NCBI GenBank assembly: GCA_029225085.1 | Contig: JAQXVU010000012.1 | Span: 1-64,000 of the forward strand | Length of the DNA stretch: 64,000 nt | Direction: 5' to 3' | From: Eggerthellales bacterium | GTDB lineage: Bacteria; Actinomycetota; Coriobacteriia; Coriobacteriales; Eggerthellaceae | Part shown: positions 18,101-25,280 of the stretch, piece after piece | How positions within the stretch are numbered: the first letter of the stretch is position 1 | How the letters are laid out: every line of letters starts with the position of its first letter | Notes under the pieces: model-generated | The model's input: the letters and a program-made list of their open reading frames with translations, nothing else | What the model was told of the DNA's origin: nothing | Databases searched by the model: none | Position numbers and translations under genes: made by a program

Positions 18101-18906
18101 GCGGAGAGGGCGGTGATCTGTGCCGTAGTGGCGGAGATGGCCGTAGTCAGGCCCGAGCTTGCGAAAGCCAGCTCATCAGCGGTGGAAGCCTGCTGGTCGG
18201 AGAGGGATTTCTCCTGATCTTCCAACTCTTGCTTGGCCTTGGCCACCTGGGACTTGCCCTCATCGATCTGCTTCTTGGCGTCATAGAGCTTATCGTTCAC
18301 CGAGGCCAGGAGCCTGTTGTTCACGTCGTCGATCTTGCTCTGGTTCAGTTCCACATTCACCGTGTCGGACACCAAGCCCACGCCGCTTACACTGGCAATG
18401 CCGTCCTGGCGCTGCAAGGCGGGAATGAGAGTGTCCTGCACGTACTTACTGGTCTCAGCCTGAGTCTTGCCATCGAGGGCCACGCCCACATAGGCCGTAG
18501 CCACCGCATCAGCGCTCATTTCCATATAGGTAGGGGTGCCCACGTCGTCGGGGAGCATCGGTGTCACTTGGTTCACCGCAGCGCTGACCTTCACCAGGGC
18601 GCTGTCCATGTCGGTGCCGTCGACGAAAGCCAGGAAGATCATAGAAAAGTTCTCAGAGCTCTGGGAAGAGACGGAATCGACGCCGGAGAGGGTCGCCAGC
18701 TTCTCCTCGAGGGGGTCGGTGACGTCTTCCTCGACCTTTTCGGGGCTAGCACCGGGATAGGTGGTGATGACCGCCATATAGGGAATGTCCATCTCCGGAT
18801 ACAGGTCGGTCTTCAGATAAGTGAGAGAGTAAGCGCCCAAGGCCAGCACGATGATGGCGGCCGCGAGAACGTAGAAGGGCTTCAGTACCGAAAAGCGTGG
18901 GAGCAT
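15160..18906 (-). CDS. RND efflux transporter permease (HAE1/SwrC type) with coiled-coil insertion
   Basis: 1248 residues. Twelve membrane segments in the RND pattern: one near the N-terminus (about 9-30), a block after residue about 490, one after about 690, and a C-terminal block from about 1025. N-terminal DLYPEMDIPYMAVITTYPGASPEKVEEDV is the family's opening. TM4 contains GMLVDNSVVVLENI, with the proton-relay Asp. Unusual is a long Gln/Lys/Ala-rich coiled coil (about residues 205-355) inside the first large extracellular domain, a feature of some Gram-positive members. No membrane-fusion partner or outer-membrane channel is adjacent, as expected for a monoderm. Likely exports lipophilic compounds or lipopeptides. 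AAGGAT precedes the ATG. Confidence 0.92.
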   Translation of the reverse strand: MLPRFSVLKPFYVLAAAIIVLALGAYSLTYLKTDLYPEMDIPYMAVITTYPGASPEKVEEDVTDPLEEKLATLSGVDSVSSQSSENFSMIFLAFVDGTDMDSALVKVSAAVNQVTPMLPDDVGTPTYMEMSADAVATAYVGVALDGKTQAETSKYVQDTLIPALQRQDGIASVSGVGLVSDTVNVELNQSKIDDVNNRLLASVNDKLYDAKKQIDEGKSQVAKAKQELEDQEKSLSDQQASTADELAFASSGLTTAISATTAQITALSAAITSAQAYGQDTKELEEQLATAQDQLAELQEQLSQVNAGSVNAAAGFGSATAQIAAAKQTLQASEADLKDAESQYEASRKQAIESANIDALLDISTLSQLISAQNFSMPAGYVKDDSDGTWLLKVGEEYTTAKELKNTVLTNIDGVGDIRIKDVADVTTLSNEGDIYAKLNGTDGIIVSVTKSSTAATSDVSAAVQDTLEDLQSEDENLKVMYLYDQGKYINLFITTILQSLLMGIVLAVIVLALFLKSVRPTLVIAFSIPFSVLFALTLMYFWGLDVNIMTLSALSLGIGMLVDNSVVVLENIYRLRARGLTAERSAAQGAKQVAGAVTASTLTTICVFLPFVFTTGLVNQMLVPFALTLSFALLASLLVALTCVPALGAKLFANHAPREVIWFERLKQAYGRAIAWCLKHKAPVLVGATALAVFCLVSVLQMGISMVPNMTSNQIGVTVVMPEDSTKDEAIEVADTITDRLLQIDGIQDVGSADSSAMGSVMSGGMSMGSGSASDDEEDRIPGFMFYATVDKEKVHTEDQMAALQEQVKQAGEGLDCEFMADASAMSSSMLKEQLEIQLTGDDPQALLDASQQVMDTVDSVEGYIEIENGQEDADPVLQLVFDKNKVAALGTTVAQIYQQLAGKLNTSTTAITMGVGDDAQDVNLISNRNEITKETLLDTEFTVSSSASGTQETKTYKLSKVATVEEKAGLSSLTSQNGTYIMKVTAEPDEGENLTLLSRQLQPKLADLQLPDGVEMSLEGTDSQVADMIQQMLQLMALGLLLIYLIMMAQFGSFVAPFIIILTVPLAFTGGVLALLIAGQGLDVMSLMGFVVLMGVIVNNGIVFVDFANKLRRQGMEKRSALIATGMTRMRPIMMTAATTIFAMLAMIFNPEIGASAERGMALVVTGGLLYGTLTTLFVVPIVYDLLWRKPMKIVDLGPDVDEVPDDAGEFISQMGEDAKGGLYELNEEKKERRRLRAERRAQKKR

Positions 18907-19069
18907 GGCAAATCCTTGCGGTATGGGTATAAGTGTGCGAGGCCGTCGCGAAGACAGACCAGAACAGCCATTTTAGACGAGGGCGTCTCCGCACGAACGC
19001 GGACGTTTCCCGATAACACAGAAACCGTTGATTTGTTGCATTTCGCCATCTTGATTTCGCATAGTTAGG

Positions 19070-19113
19070 TGGAAGTTGTCTCCCTGAGCCTACGGGCCGC
19101 TACGCCGCCTTCC
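19070..19113. repeat. Inverted GTGGAAG/CTTCCAC pair
   Basis: GTGGAAG (about 19072-19078) and CTTCCAC (about 19107-19113) face each other across about 28 nt, the only close inverted pair of this heptamer noted in the window. It lies between the divergent RND and htpG genes, upstream of the htpG promoter. Confidence 0.6.
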
Positions 19114-19147
19114 ACATGCCCCAAAACCGCAGAAACCTTGTAGACCC

Positions 19148-19175
19148 TTGCCAAGAAAAATGGTGTAACTATAAT
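19148..19175 (+). promoter_or_regulatory. htpG promoter
   Basis: TTGCCA (19148-19153), 16-bp spacer, consensus TATAAT (19170-19175). The start site would fall near 19182, at the left arm of the CIRCE-like element, giving a leader of about 225 nt. Confidence 0.8.
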
Positions 19176-19181
19176 CACTTT

Positions 19182-19208
19182 TTGGCACTCTCGGTTCGCG
19201 ACTGCTAA
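19182..19208 (+). promoter_or_regulatory. CIRCE-like heat-shock operator (HrcA site)
   Basis: TTGGCACTC, a 9-nt spacer, GACTGCTAA. The CIRCE consensus is TTAGCACTC-N9-GAGTGCTAA, so 16 of 18 conserved positions match and the spacer is exact. It begins 6 bp after the -10 box, the standard place for HrcA repression. HrcA itself is not in the window. Confidence 0.85.
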
Positions 19209-19281
19209 TTCGGTTCAAAACCAACGGCACCCCGTGCGTCGAGTGATCGAGCCCCAGCGCAACGCAGGCCGCTACGCAATG

Positions 19282-19349
19282 CGGGCTTCCGTGCGACACG
19301 GGCTTCCGTGCGACACGGGTTTCCGTGCGACACGGGCTTCCGTGAGACA
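19282..19349 (+). repeat. Four tandem 17-bp repeats in the htpG leader
   Basis: CGGGCTTCCGTGCGACA is repeated head-to-tail at 19282, 19299, 19316 and 19333, with one substitution in each of the last two units. The period is not a multiple of three, so it is not coding. It sits in the 5' untranslated region, 57 bp before the htpG ATG. Confidence 0.9.
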
Positions 19350-19406
19350 CGAGCCTCGAGCGCCACCCCGTACCTCGGTACTAACTTCTATACAAGGAGA
19401 TGACAT

Positions 19407-21311
19407 ATGAAGGAATTCAAGACAGAGAGCAAGAAGCTGCTCGATCTCATGATCAACAGCATCTACACCAACAGGGAGATCTTCCTGCGCGAGCTGATCT
19501 CTAACGCATCTGACGCGGTAGACAAGCTGTACTTCCAGAGCCTCACCAACCCCGACATGAACTTCGCCCCCGATGAGCTGCACATTCAGGTCTCCTGGGA
19601 CGAGGAGGCACGCACCGTCACCGTCTCCGACAACGGCATCGGCATGGACGAAGAGGGCCTCGACAACAACCTGGGCACCATCGCCCACTCCGATTCTATG
19701 GAGTTCAAGAACGACGAGGAGAAGCAGTCCGAGGACATCGACATCATCGGCCAGTTCGGCGTTGGCTTCTACTCCGCCTTCATGGTAGGCGACCTGGTTA
19801 CCGTTATCACCAAGCCCTACGGCTCCGACCAGGCCTGGAAGTGGACCTCTACCGGCGTTGACGGCTACACCGTCGAGCCTACGGAGAAGGAGGGCTGGGG
19901 CACCGACGTCATCGTGCACCTGCGCCCCGACACCGATGAGGAGAAGTACGGCGAGTTCCTGAACGAGCACTCCCTGAAGAGCCTCATCCGCCGCTACAGC
20001 AACTACGTTCGCTACCCCATCATGATGGAATGCGAGCACAGCCGCGAGCTGCCTAAGCCCGAGGACGCCGGCGACGACTACAAGCCCGAATACGAGCAGT
20101 ACACCGAGCTCGAGACCGTAAACTCCCGCATCCCCATCTGGAAGCGCAAGAAGTCCGAGGTCACCGACGAGGAGTACAACGAGTTCTACAAGACCACCTT
20201 CCACGATTACGCCGACCCTCTGAAGACCATCAGCTTCCACGCTGAGGGCGCCATCAGCTACGACGTGCTGCTGTTCATCCCCAGCCGCGCACCCTTCGAC
20301 CTGTACTCGAAGGAGTACAAGAAGGGCCTGCAGCTGTACAGCTCGAACGTGCTGATCATGGACAAGTGCGAGGATCTGCTGTTCGATCACTTCAACTTCG
20401 TAAAGGGCGTCGTCGATTCTCAGGACCTGACCCTGAACATCTCCCGCGAGACCCTGCAGCAGAACAACCAGCTGCGCGCCATCGCCAAGCGCATCGACAA
20501 GAAGATCACCCAGGCTCTGGAGTCTATGCGCGATAACGAGCGCGACAAGTACGAGGAGTTCTTCGCCGCATTCGGCCGCACCCTGAAGTACGGCATCTAC
20601 AGCAGCTACGGCATGAAGAAGGACCAGCTCGGCGGTCTGATGCTCTTCCACTCCGCTAAGGAGGGCAAGCTGGTGACCCTCGACGAGTACTTGGCCAACT
20701 GTCCCGAGGATCAGGAGAACATCTACTACGCCACCGGCGAGAGCATCGAGCGCCTGAGCACCCTGCCTATGGTAAAGAGCGTTCTGAACAGGGGCTATGA
20801 TGTGCTCCTGTGCTGCGAGGACGTTGATGAGTTCTGCATGATCTCTATCGACATCTACAACGAGAAACAGCTGCGCAACGTGGCCGACGCCGATCTGGGT
20901 CTTGAGACCGAGGAGGAGAAACAGGAGGCCGAGGAGGCAACCAAGAGCAACGAGGCTCTGTTCGCCGCCATGCAGGAGGCCCTGGGTGACAAGGTGACCA
21001 AGGTTGCCGTGAGCCCCCGCCTGGTAGACGTGCCCGCCGCTCTCTCCGCTGAGGGCCCCGTCTCCCTCGAGATGGAGAAGATGATGGCCATGATGCCTGA
21101 CGCCGATGGCTCCGTGAAGGCATCCCGCGTACTCGAGATCAACGCCAAGCACCCCGTCTTCGCAACCCTGCAGGTAGCACAGGAAGTTGGCGACACCGAG
21201 AAGGTATCCCTGTACACTTCCCTGCTGTACAACCAGGCTCTTCTTATGGAAGGCATGCCTATCGACGACCCCGTAGCCTTCAGCGAGGCCATCGCCAAGC
21301 TCATGAAATAA
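19407..21311 (+). CDS. htpG: Chaperone protein HtpG (Hsp90)
   Basis: 634 residues, full length. ATP-dependent dimeric chaperone of the cytosol. The GHKL ATPase domain shows the N-box RELISNASDAVDKL (about 29-42), SDNGIGM (about 74-80) and the GQFGVGFYSAF lid motif (about 115-125). The middle domain has NISRETLQ (about 350), which includes the catalytic Arg. ATG at 19407 preceded by AAGGAGATGA. Codon use is strongly biased to C-ending codons, as expected for a highly expressed protein. Control by HrcA is inferred from the CIRCE-like element; a factor-independent terminator follows. Confidence 0.97.
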   Translation: MKEFKTESKKLLDLMINSIYTNREIFLRELISNASDAVDKLYFQSLTNPDMNFAPDELHIQVSWDEEARTVTVSDNGIGMDEEGLDNNLGTIAHSDSMEFKNDEEKQSEDIDIIGQFGVGFYSAFMVGDLVTVITKPYGSDQAWKWTSTGVDGYTVEPTEKEGWGTDVIVHLRPDTDEEKYGEFLNEHSLKSLIRRYSNYVRYPIMMECEHSRELPKPEDAGDDYKPEYEQYTELETVNSRIPIWKRKKSEVTDEEYNEFYKTTFHDYADPLKTISFHAEGAISYDVLLFIPSRAPFDLYSKEYKKGLQLYSSNVLIMDKCEDLLFDHFNFVKGVVDSQDLTLNISRETLQQNNQLRAIAKRIDKKITQALESMRDNERDKYEEFFAAFGRTLKYGIYSSYGMKKDQLGGLMLFHSAKEGKLVTLDEYLANCPEDQENIYYATGESIERLSTLPMVKSVLNRGYDVLLCCEDVDEFCMISIDIYNEKQLRNVADADLGLETEEEKQEAEEATKSNEALFAAMQEALGDKVTKVAVSPRLVDVPAALSAEGPVSLEMEKMMAMMPDADGSVKASRVLEINAKHPVFATLQVAQEVGDTEKVSLYTSLLYNQALLMEGMPIDDPVAFSEAIAKLMK

Positions 21312-21457
21312 GCTGGGGATTCAGCCAGGCCAGCGCCAGCTGACCAAGCGCTGCGATATCGGCGCAGACCGACCAAGCGCGGCCAAGCCGGCAAGGCTGG
21401 CAAGGCCAGCACCAAGCCGGCAAGCGCCAGCGCAAAAACCCACGCAGCATGCAAACC

Positions 21458-21499
21458 ACCTCCCATTTCCCGAACAGGGGAATGGGAGGTTTTGTTTTG
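21458..21499 (+). terminator. Intrinsic terminator after htpG
   Basis: ACCTCCCATTTCCC pairs with GGGGAATGGGAGGT (one mismatch) around a 5-nt loop, followed by TTTTGTTTT. It lies about 150 bp past the htpG stop. Confidence 0.88.
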
Positions 21500-22530
21500 C
21501 CTGAAGCAGGAGTAAATAAGGCAAGGTTTTTGGCATAATCGCGCCAAAATGGACGCATATAGATAACGTCCCCTAGAACACCAAGGGACCGCGGGCTGAA
21601 CTAGGTGGGCTAAGCCCAGATTGGTTCTCAAAGTGGCCGCGAATCACCTGCGCCTTCACCTCGACGAGTCAGACAAAACAACGAATCTTCGATCGGAGAA
21701 ACCCAGTGAAAGCGGGACTGCAGCGACCTCGGATACAGGGCCTCCTACCTGGTGGGCGACATCGCCCCGGGCATTGTGGCTCTCATGGCCCTCATCTTCG
21801 TCATCGCCCTCGCTTGCTCTAGGAAGCGAGATGCTGAAGTTAGGTACGGGAGCCAGAAGGCCGAAGTTCGCTCTGGGAAGCGAGATGCTGGGATGCGCTC
21901 CGGGAAGTGGGAAACTGGGATGCGCTCCGGAAACCGGGAGACCAAGCCCGTCGGATCCCACGGCAGGCACTCCGCCCCGAAAAGACGGCGGCGATGAGGG
22001 CGGATAAACGTCCGAACGGATAAACGCCCGTGCAGCGCCCGTGCAGCTTTTTTGGCCTCAAAAAACAGAAACGGCCTCTCAGTGCAGGAGTTGGTAATGG
22101 GGCAGAACCCCAAAGTGGACTATACCCAGAGTCCTGTCGCGCATGAGGATGGTCACCGCATACTCAATGTGGGTCTAAATCAGGACTCTATCCCGACAAC
22201 CTGATTCACCGACCAGTCAATTTCACAATGCAGACCTCACCACGCCCTCAGGAGAGATCCGATCTTCTGCACTGAGCGGCCCATTCTGCAAAATGACCAG
22301 ATTTTTTTGGAATAAGTTCTGCACTGAGGCCCCGATTCTGCATCCCGGCGCCCATCGGCAGTTAGCGCCACGCAAACGAGCATCCCGGCGCCCATCGGCA
22401 GTTAGCGCCACGCAAACGAGCACGACCGGTCACAAACGGGTACAAGATAGCCTCACCCCAGCACGTCTTCCGCCATAGAAGATTCAAGCACACGTTTTGT
22501 CCGCCAACCCCCATTTCGCTGTCAATCCAG
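21500..22530. other. Gene-free, repeat-rich stretch between htpG and acpP (left part)
   Basis: No convincing gene was found on either strand. At 21752-21997 a GTG-started 81-codon frame begins with a hydrophobic stretch (GIVALMALIFVIALAC) and then repeats RSGK-x-E/D-x-GMR-like units. It has no ribosome-binding site and the repetition is at DNA level (GGGAAGCGAGATGCTG twice near 21830 and 21886), so I do not call it. Two copies of TTCTGCACTGAG followed by ATTCTGCA occur near 22264 and 22317. I looked for tmRNA, RNase P RNA and SRP RNA core motifs and saw none. Confidence 0.5.
22341..22420. repeat. Perfect 40-bp tandem duplication
   Basis: The 40 bp at 22341-22380 (begins CATCCCGGCGCCCATCGGCA) is repeated without a change at 22381-22420. 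Identity of both copies implies a recent duplication. It is non-coding as far as can be seen. Confidence 0.95.
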
Positions 22531-22533
22531 ACA

Positions 22534-22566
22534 GAAGTCCCCGCCCAAATGGACGGGGACTTCTTT
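22534..22566 (+). terminator. Isolated intrinsic terminator in the gene-free stretch
   Basis: GAAGTCCCCG and CGGGGACTTC form a perfect 10-bp stem around a 10-nt loop, followed by TTTGTT on the plus strand. No gene is recognised immediately upstream, so it may end an unrecognised small RNA, or simply shield the fab operon from readthrough. Confidence 0.7.
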
Positions 22567-22653
22567 GTTACTTGCGTAATAGGCTCCCACGAAACGCAGA
22601 TCTCCGAGCGCCCATGGCCCACGCCCCGCACTGCAAGGATTTTCAGGAGTTTA

Positions 22654-22864
22654 TGGTCCCAATGGGCATTTCGTCTGATTTGCACAACCCAAAAAGCAAG
22701 CACAAATCACGTTTGGGACCATAATCCCATCACAAATCGCAAACGGGACCAGGCAAAACAGCACAAATCGCATTTCGGACCACAAACGCCAATTAATCCC
22801 CGCGCGCAACAGCAGAAATCGAAAACGGGACCAAATAAGCCATCACAAATCGCGTTTCGGACCA
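22654..22864. repeat. Phased array of about 22-bp repeats upstream of the fab operon
   Basis: Five units of the form KCASAAATCrm...GGACCA start at 22700, 22730, 22761, 22812 and 22843. The ends (CACAAATC and GGGACCA/CGGACCA) are constant and the six central bases vary (ACGTTT, GCAAAC, GCATTT, GAAAAC, GCGTTT). Spacings are 30, 31, 51 and 31 bp, so units sit on the same face of the helix. An inverted, longer copy lies at 22654-22685. There is no cas gene, and spacers of 8-29 bp are too short and irregular for CRISPR. Confidence 0.85.
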
Positions 22865-22960
22865 CGCTCCCATCACGGGTGCCCCCTCTTCCACCTCTTC
22901 ATAACTTTTCGCTATTTCGTGGAGCACATGTGAAGGCCCTGCGGTTTCGAAAAAGGGCTA

Positions 22961-22989
22961 TTGCATCCTAAAAAAGGTTCACTTATTGT
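22961..22989 (+). promoter_or_regulatory. Promoter of the fatty acid synthesis operon
   Basis: TTGCAT (22961-22966), 17-bp spacer, TATTGT (22984-22989). It is followed immediately by a palindromic operator and lies about 75 bp upstream of acpP. It would drive acpP through the MarR gene at 33002. Confidence 0.7.
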
Positions 22990-23007
22990 ACTAAATCGCA
23001 TTTAGTA
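22989..23007 (+). promoter_or_regulatory. Operator of the fatty acid operon (FabT-like site)
   Basis: TACTAAATCGCATTTAGTA is a perfect 8-bp inverted repeat with a 3-nt centre. It touches the -10 box and covers the start site. A related half-site TAAATGCGA follows at 23031-23039. The AT-rich palindrome size suits a MarR dimer, and a MarR-family gene ends the same operon; the pairing is an inference. Confidence 0.8.
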
Positions 23008-23064
23008 AAAAACTTTTAAATAAATGCGACACAAGCAATGCAAGGAACCGAAAAGGAGAAACTC

Positions 23065-23295
23065 ATGACGTTCGAGAAGGTACGCGACGCAATTGTAGAG
23101 ACCATCAGCTGCGAGGAGAGCGAAGTCACCATGGAGGCTTCCCTGGTCGACGACATCGGACTCGACTCCCTGGACGCTGTCGAGCTGAACATCGCCCTCG
23201 AGGAGGCATTCGGCGTATCCATCCCCGCTGACGAGATGGGCAACATGAAGACCGTAGGCGAGATCGTCGCTTTCCTCGACGCTCAGCAGGCATAA
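23065..23295 (+). CDS. acpP: Acyl carrier protein
   Basis: 76 residues, acidic, with the phosphopantetheine attachment Ser in DIGLDSLDAVEL (about Ser36). It carries the growing acyl chain for all Fab enzymes encoded downstream. ATG at 23065 has AAAAGGAGAA upstream. First gene of the operon, directly behind the palindromic operator; 2 bp separate it from accB. Confidence 0.96.
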   Translation: MTFEKVRDAIVETISCEESEVTMEASLVDDIGLDSLDAVELNIALEEAFGVSIPADEMGNMKTVGEIVAFLDAQQA

Positions 23296-23297
23296 GC

Positions 23298-23879
23298 ATG
23301 AACACCGAGAACATCATCTCCCTCATGCAGGCCTTCGATGCCTCGTCTCTGGCTTCTATGGAAGTCGAGCACGAGGATCTGCGCCTGAAGATGAAGAAGC
23401 CCTCGGCTGTTGCTCAACAAGTTGTTGTGGAAGCTGGCGCAGGCACTTTGGCTGGTGCCGGCATGGTTCCCGCTGCTTTGGCTGGTGCCGGCATGGTTCC
23501 CGCTGCTCTGGCTGGCGCGGGCGTTCCCGTTACAGCTCCGGCTGTCCCCGCAGCTGCCGCTCCCGTCGCTCCTGCCGCAGCCGAAGCCACCGCACCTGCA
23601 GCCGATGCAGCAACTGAGGCCGCTCCCGCCAAGAACCTGGTAGCCGTGAAGGCTCCCCTGGTGGGCGTCTTCTACGCTGCCCCCTCCCCTGACCAGCCGC
23701 CTTACGTTTCCGTTGGCGACCACGTCGAGGAAGGCGCAACCCTCTGCCTCGTCGAGGCAATGAAGCTCTTCAACGAGATTCCCGCTCCCTGCTCCGGCAC
23801 CATCGCGGCTATTCACGCCAAGAACGCCGAGGTCGTGGGCTTCGACGAGCTCATCATGGAAATCGAGGTCGATGCCTAA
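23298..23879 (+). CDS. accB: Biotin carboxyl carrier protein of acetyl-CoA carboxylase
   Basis: 193 residues. N-terminal helix region (1-35), a long Ala/Pro-rich linker (about 45-112), and a C-terminal biotinyl domain with the biotinylated Lys in VEAMKLFNE (about Lys154). The linker contains a 10-residue unit (LAGAGMVPAA) encoded by two 30-bp copies at 23447 and 23477 plus a third diverged one, a likely site of length variation. It shuttles carboxyl groups between AccC and the AccDA carboxyltransferase encoded next. Confidence 0.95.
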   Translation: MNTENIISLMQAFDASSLASMEVEHEDLRLKMKKPSAVAQQVVVEAGAGTLAGAGMVPAALAGAGMVPAALAGAGVPVTAPAVPAAAAPVAPAAAEATAPAADAATEAAPAKNLVAVKAPLVGVFYAAPSPDQPPYVSVGDHVEEGATLCLVEAMKLFNEIPAPCSGTIAAIHAKNAEVVGFDELIMEIEVDA

Positions 23880-25277
23880 ATGTTCAAGCGAATTCTTGTG
23901 GCCAACCGAGGCGAGATCGCCCAGCGCATCATCCGCAGCTGCACCGAGATGGGCATCGAGTCCGTCGCGGTATATTCCAAGGCCGACGCCAACGAAAGCT
24001 ATCTGGGTCTGGCCACGGAATCCGTGTGCATCGGCGACGCTCCTGCCGCCGAGAGCTACCTGAACGCCCAGCGCATCATCATGGTGGCTCAGCTGAAGGG
24101 CTGCGACGCCATTCACCCTGGTTACGGCTTCCTCTCCGAGAACGCCGCTTTCGCCCGCATGTGTCAGGATTCCGGCATCACCTTCATCGGCCCCTCCCCT
24201 GAGGTCATCGAGAAGCTGGGCGAGAAATCCGCTGCCCGCGACTTCATGGCGGCCCAGGGCGTACCCACCGTCCCTGGCTCTGACGGCATCGTCACCTCCG
24301 TAGACGAGGTGCTTTCCATTGCCGAGGCCATCGGCTACCCCATCCTCATGAAGGCATCCGCTGGCGGTGGCGGTCGCGGCATGCGCCGTGCCGACTCCCC
24401 TGAGGACGTGACCCGCCTCTTCCCTGCCGCCCAGGCCGAGGCCAAGGCCTGCTTCGGCGACGACAGCATGTACGTCGAGAAGCTGGTGCTGAACCCCAAG
24501 CATGTGGAAGTGCAGGTTCTCGCCGACACCCAGGGCAACGTGGTGCACCTCGGCGAGCGCGACTGCTCCGTGCAGCGCCGCAACCAGAAGATCATGGAAG
24601 AGTCCCCCTGCAGCCGTCTGTCCGACGAGCTCCGCGAGAAGATGGGCTCCATCGCGGTGGAAGCCGCCAAGGCGGTAGGCTACGTGAACGCCGGCACCGT
24701 GGAATTCCTCCTCGACCAGGACAACAACTTCTACTTCATCGAGATGAACACCCGCATTCAGGTCGAGCACCCCGTCACCGAGATGGTGTACGGCGTCGAC
24801 CTGGTACATGAGCAGATCCGCATCGCCTTCGGCCTGCCCCTGCGCTTCGGCCAGCAGGACCTGCACATGAACGGCCACGCCATCGAGTGCCGCATCACTG
24901 CCGAGGATCCCCAGAACAACTTCATGCCCTGCCCCGGCACCGTGAACTTCGTGCACTTCCCCGCTGGCTGCGGAACCCGCGTCGACTCCGCCCTGTACTC
25001 CGGTAGCACCCTGACCCCCTACTACGACTCTATGATCGCCAAGATCGTCGTATGGGCACCCACCCGTCTCGAGGCCATCCGACGCATGCGCCGCTGTCTG
25101 GCCGAGACCGTCATCGAGGGCGTGAAAACCAACCTCGACTTCAACCTGTTCATCCTCTTCCACGGGGAATACCTGACGGGAAACTACGACACCGGATTCA
25201 TCGCCAAGAACGACCAGGAGATTCTGGGCCTCGCCGCCCAGGCAAACAAGATCAAGAAGGAAAGCGCCAGGAGCTAA
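23880..25277 (+). CDS. accC: Biotin carboxylase subunit of acetyl-CoA carboxylase
   Basis: 465 residues, full length. ATP-grasp enzyme that carboxylates biotin on AccB using bicarbonate. KRILVANRGEIAQRIIRSC opens the N-terminal domain; the Gly-rich ATP loop KASAGGGGRGMR is at about 159-170, HLGERDCSVQRRNQK at about 223-237, and the catalytic EMNTRIQVEHPVTE at about 289-302. The ATG begins immediately after the accB stop codon, so the two are translationally coupled. Confidence 0.97.
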   Translation: MFKRILVANRGEIAQRIIRSCTEMGIESVAVYSKADANESYLGLATESVCIGDAPAAESYLNAQRIIMVAQLKGCDAIHPGYGFLSENAAFARMCQDSGITFIGPSPEVIEKLGEKSAARDFMAAQGVPTVPGSDGIVTSVDEVLSIAEAIGYPILMKASAGGGGRGMRRADSPEDVTRLFPAAQAEAKACFGDDSMYVEKLVLNPKHVEVQVLADTQGNVVHLGERDCSVQRRNQKIMEESPCSRLSDELREKMGSIAVEAAKAVGYVNAGTVEFLLDQDNNFYFIEMNTRIQVEHPVTEMVYGVDLVHEQIRIAFGLPLRFGQQDLHMNGHAIECRITAEDPQNNFMPCPGTVNFVHFPAGCGTRVDSALYSGSTLTPYYDSMIAKIVVWAPTRLEAIRRMRRCLAETVIEGVKTNLDFNLFILFHGEYLTGNYDTGFIAKNDQEILGLAAQANKIKKESARS

Positions 25278-25280
25278 CCT

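Noticed and set aside
19272-21152. A 626-codon open frame antisense to htpG
   Set aside because: It is composed of His/Leu/Val/Gly-rich sequence typical of the complement of C-ending codons. htpG on the other strand is certain and full length. The same applies to long antisense frames over accC, feoB, the fab genes, dmsA and the OYE gene.
21752-21997. Possible 81-residue membrane peptide in the htpG-acpP gap
   Set aside because: GTG start without ribosome-binding site; the tail is encoded by DNA repeats. Kept only as a note.
22654-22864. CRISPR array
   Set aside because: Repeat centres vary while ends are constant, gaps are 8-29 bp and mostly about 9 bp, and no cas genes are near. It does not fit CRISPR.
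21500-23000. RNase P RNA, tmRNA or SRP RNA in the gene-free stretch
   Set aside because: None of the conserved core motifs of these RNAs could be recognised on either strand.
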